Positions 32,420-34,394 of a stretch of 34,394 bases of DNA are shown here, piece after piece. The notes beneath the pieces were generated by a model. That model searched no databases. It saw only the letters and a list, made by a program, of their open reading frames with translations, and was not told where the DNA came from. Numbering within the stretch: position 1 is the first letter of the stretch; each line of letters begins with the position of its first letter. Source of the DNA: Planctomycetota bacterium (GTDB taxonomy: Bacteria; Planctomycetota; Phycisphaerae; Sedimentisphaerales; Anaerobacaceae). The DNA is taken from NCBI GenBank assembly GCA_023481165.1, contig JAMCWO010000353.1, forward strand, positions 15,249-49,642, written 5' to 3'. The translations under genes and the position numbers were made by a program.

Positions 32420-32531
32420 ACGACGAGTGCATCGGCCCGTGGAGTGGGGTGCCCTCCGGGTTCGAGGTGTTCCCGCAGGCCGGATACTGGTCTTCTTCAA
32501 TGGAGACACTGTGTGAAAATGGAGGTGGAAG

Positions 32532-33479
32532 ATGATCAAACAGGCATTTCTCGTAGGGGCTGGGTTTCTGCTTTCTTGGAGCATAGCAGCGCCTGTGTAT
32601 GGGTTCGGGTCCGCGACCCACGCGTATATTGCCCGTGAGGTCGGTAGTACAGAGGGACCTGCAAGCCTCCAGGAGATCTATGGCGCCCTCTTGCCGGATG
32701 TGTTCAATACGATGTTCGTTGACCCCTACGGAGCTTCGTTGGCGACGCAGACGCATTACGAGTTCATGAAATTCGTCGCGAAGGCGGAATCGGAAAACGA
32801 TAAGGCCGTAGCCCGGGGATTTGCCTCTCACAATGAGGCGTGGGGGGCGGATCGGATGGCCCATGTCAGCTCGATCGGCGATCCCAACACCGGCTATGTA
32901 ATACGCAAGAGCGATGAACTCGCCGCGGCCTTGAAACCGCAGGTCAAGCTCTTCCTGCTCCTGGCCGGCGTGGCCGATCCCGACGCCGTGATCGACGAGA
33001 TCTTGCCCGGCGTGGCGCATACCGCGATTGAGACGGCGGTCGACCTGCTCATCTGCCAAAACGAAGACCCCCAGATCGGCCCGCGTCTGGTATTGGCCGC
33101 ACAAGTCCGGGGGTGGTCTTCGCCTATCCTGCTGTGCAAAGCCTACGCGGGGGACGTTGCCGCCGCCGCAGGGATCACCGAGGCCGTGGCAGCGCCGCTC
33201 ATCGTGGCCGCCGAGAACGAGTTCAGACTCCAGATGGAACTGTACGGAGCCGCACTCTCGCAAGGCAATGCGGCCGATGCCCTCGCGGAACAGGGGGTCG
33301 GGTTAGCCAAATCATTCGTGGCGGCCACGCAAGGGCTTGTCATTGATATCCCCGTGGATCTCATGAAGCAGATCCTGACCTCGGCCATCGAGGTCGTGAA
33401 GGACGACTATGCGGCCCAAGTCGCTGCCACCATCACGCGGGTGCGACAGGAATTGAAATCCCATGGAGTCGTAGAGTGA
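32532..33479 (+). CDS. Secreted zinc-dependent phospholipase C-like protein
   Basis: 315-residue exported protein. GGAGGTGGAAG precedes the ATG. The signal peptide runs to about residue 24 (MIKQAFLVGAGFLLSWSIAAPVYG) and mature FGSATHAYIAREV follows. The His/Asp pattern H30 (THAYIA), D56 (LLPDVF), H75 (THYEFMKF), H100, D107 and H111 (SHNEAWGADRMAH) resembles the zinc-dependent PLC/S1-P1 nuclease-like fold (Zn_dep_PLPC family), whose members hydrolyse phospholipids; similarity is by motif only. The remaining 200 residues are alpha-helical and Ala/Val-rich with no anchor. Own promoter at 32391. Substrate unknown; it may equally be a divergent non-enzymatic relative. Confidence 0.68.
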   Translation: MIKQAFLVGAGFLLSWSIAAPVYGFGSATHAYIAREVGSTEGPASLQEIYGALLPDVFNTMFVDPYGASLATQTHYEFMKFVAKAESENDKAVARGFASHNEAWGADRMAHVSSIGDPNTGYVIRKSDELAAALKPQVKLFLLLAGVADPDAVIDEILPGVAHTAIETAVDLLICQNEDPQIGPRLVLAAQVRGWSSPILLCKAYAGDVAAAAGITEAVAAPLIVAAENEFRLQMELYGAALSQGNAADALAEQGVGLAKSFVAATQGLVIDIPVDLMKQILTSAIEVVKDDYAAQVAATITRVRQELKSHGVVE

Positions 33480-33544
33480 GCTTGGGCACTCTTGGTCCGG
33501 TAATGAAGGTGTGTTAGCCGGCAGTTCGATGACTCCATTCTCAG

Positions 33545-33608
33545 CTCGAGGCCGACGTAAGTACCACGTCTCGAGAATCCCTCGGGATTCCCTACCGAAC
33601 TTCTCGGT
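33545..33608. other. Cluster of three adjacent inverted repeats
   Basis: CTCGA...GACGT / ACGTC-TCGAG (33545-33575), GAATCCC-TC-GGGATTC (33575-33590) and ACCGA-ACTTC-TCGGT (33594-33608) follow each other without gaps. They lie in the 246-bp interval between the phospholipase-like and GNAT genes, where I see no other feature. No T-run follows, so this is not a standard intrinsic terminator on the plus strand. Confidence 0.5.
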
Positions 33609-33725
33609 CCGGGAGGAGTATTTCTTCCTTACAGGAATCTGCATGGATGATCCCGTGCTCCTGAAACGATGTCATGACCCAAACCAGTGGAACGGGGTCG
33701 GGGAATACGAATGGCGGAGCCGTCT

Positions 33726-34208
33726 ATGGATCAGATCGCCTTCCGCACCGAACCGGTGGAACAAGACAAAGTCCAGATCCGAGCGCTGCTGGGATCTTCC
33801 GGCTTCTTTCATCCGTGGGAGATCGAGGTAGCCATCGAGTTAATCGAGGACCGCTTGGCCAAGGGGACCGCCTCGGAGTACCTGCTCCTTTTTGCCGAAT
33901 CCGCGGGCAAGATCGCCGGCTATGCCTGCTATGGACCGGTGACCATGGCCCAGGGACGTTTCGAGCTCTACTGGATCGCCGTCGATACCGCCCAGCGCGG
34001 CCGGGGGATTGGCAAACTCCTCCTCGGCAGGGCGGAAAGCCACATGCGCCAGTTGGGTGGCAAGTATGTCTATTCCGAGACCTCCTCCCGCGAGATTTAC
34101 CGGTCCACACGGGAGTTCTATCGCAAGCAGGCATTTCGCGAAGTAGCACGGGTGCCATTTTTCTACGCGGATGACGACGATAAGGTGATTTTTATGAAGA
34201 CCCTCTGA
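33726..34208 (+). CDS. GNAT-family N-acetyltransferase
   Basis: 160-residue acetyl-CoA-dependent acyltransferase. The start at 33726 has GGAG 6 nt upstream; ATGs at 33687 and 33711 are alternatives. Core GNAT elements are LLFAESAGKIAGYACYGPV (strands 2-3), FELYWIAVDTAQRGRGIGKLLLGRAESHMRQLGG (strand 4 and the acetyl-CoA pyrophosphate loop Q/R-x-x-G-x-G), SREIYRSTREFYRKQAFREVARVPFFY (strand 5 to 6, the usual FY...GF position). Cytoplasmic. Substrate cannot be told from sequence. It lies between the phospholipase-like gene and an edge-truncated gene on the same strand. Confidence 0.92.
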   Translation: MDQIAFRTEPVEQDKVQIRALLGSSGFFHPWEIEVAIELIEDRLAKGTASEYLLLFAESAGKIAGYACYGPVTMAQGRFELYWIAVDTAQRGRGIGKLLLGRAESHMRQLGGKYVYSETSSREIYRSTREFYRKQAFREVARVPFFYADDDDKVIFMKTL

Positions 34209-34239
34209 AGGACGGACGAGACGCCCAGAGGAGTGTCCG

Positions 34240-34272
34240 ATGAGTGTCCCGGATCCCTCTCGGGGGAACTGA
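34240..34272 (+). CDS. Possible 10-codon leader ORF
   Basis: ATG AGT GTC ... AAC TGA encodes a 10-residue peptide (MSVPDPSRGN) with AGAGGAG 8 nt upstream, ending 25 bp before the next gene's ATG. It may be a leader peptide or chance; only the ribosome-binding site supports it. Confidence 0.2.
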   Translation: MSVPDPSRGN

Positions 34273-34297
34273 GAAGGATGGGACGGAAAGGAGACCT

Positions 34298-34394
34298 ATG
34301 GGAAAGACAACGACGTTGGCCGCCCCCTACATCAGCAAATGCGATACCCGCGGTGACATTCAGATCTGGATCATGATCCTCGGCTTCGCCCTCC
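34298..34394 (+). CDS. Unidentified protein, N-terminus only (cut by right edge)
   Basis: An ATG at 34298 with AAAGGAGA 4-8 nt upstream opens a frame that runs off the window (32 full codons): MGKTTTLAAPYISKCDTRGD, then IQIWIMILGFAL, which looks like the start of a membrane segment. Too little is present to name a family. Confidence 0.6.
   Translation, partial: MGKTTTLAAPYISKCDTRGDIQIWIMILGFAL

Noticed and set aside
32417-32425. TAATACGAC, resembling the start of a T7-type phage promoter
   Set aside because: Only the first nine bases match; the rest of the 17-20-bp consensus is absent, and it overlaps a good sigma-70 -10 element.
32415-33263. 282-codon minus-strand frame opposite the phospholipase-like gene
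   Set aside because: The plus strand has a clear signal peptide, ribosome-binding site and promoter; the minus frame has none.

Overview
The window reads as a bacterial chromosome segment of roughly 60% GC from a Planctomycetota-like heterotroph, probably class Phycisphaerae. That placement is inferred from gene content: DUF1080 (3-keto-disaccharide hydrolase) proteins, exported TIM-barrel isomerases, a Tat-exported Gfo/Idh oxidoreductase, a uroporphyrinogen-decarboxylase-like protein, GH28, a long multi-HTH sigma-70 protein, and many short palindromic intergenic repeats. No database search was possible.

Left block (1-10045) is housekeeping. It holds the 5' part of gpmI (-), a TPR lipoprotein and lspA (+), then a long minus-strand series: an exported transglutaminase-like/TPR protein, coaE, rho (followed by an intrinsic terminator), valS and a bifunctional-nuclease-family gene. 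Middle block (10132-23066) is accessory polysaccharide metabolism: a DUF1080 lipoprotein (+); a tight minus-strand four-gene unit (UroD-like protein, Tat-exported isomerase, Tat-exported Gfo/Idh oxidoreductase, DUF1080-TIM fusion), with yggU and a small unknown gene behind it; tRNA-Arg(CCG); a deleted old-yellow-enzyme pseudogene; a secreted glycosidase-like protein; a GH28 polygalacturonase; and a secreted sandwich-domain protein. The four-gene unit fits the oxidise-at-C3, eliminate, hydrate route of glycoside breakdown.

Right block (23240-34394) is information processing plus small genes. On the minus strand, in transcription order, lie SRP RNA, a four-helix-bundle (S23) gene bracketed by AT-rich inverted repeats, dnaX, recR and rpoN. 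Then come a ferredoxin, proC, a flavin reductase-like protein, an atypical sigma-70 protein, a 930-bp gene-free stretch with palindromic elements and a candidate free-standing small RNA, a secreted zinc-phospholipase-like protein, a GNAT acetyltransferase and the start of a gene cut by the right edge.

The observations most worth following are: (1) a nine-A run in dnaX after which both alternative frames stop within a few codons, like known tau/gamma switching signals; (2) the S23 gene inside a 27/34-matching inverted repeat between the SRP RNA gene and dnaX; (3) a promoter-RNA-terminator unit at 32137-32365 followed by a second good promoter; (4) the sigma factor lacking the usual region 2.3/2.4 aromatic signature; (5) the exported 3-keto-glycoside-type operon with a lyase-TIM fusion.
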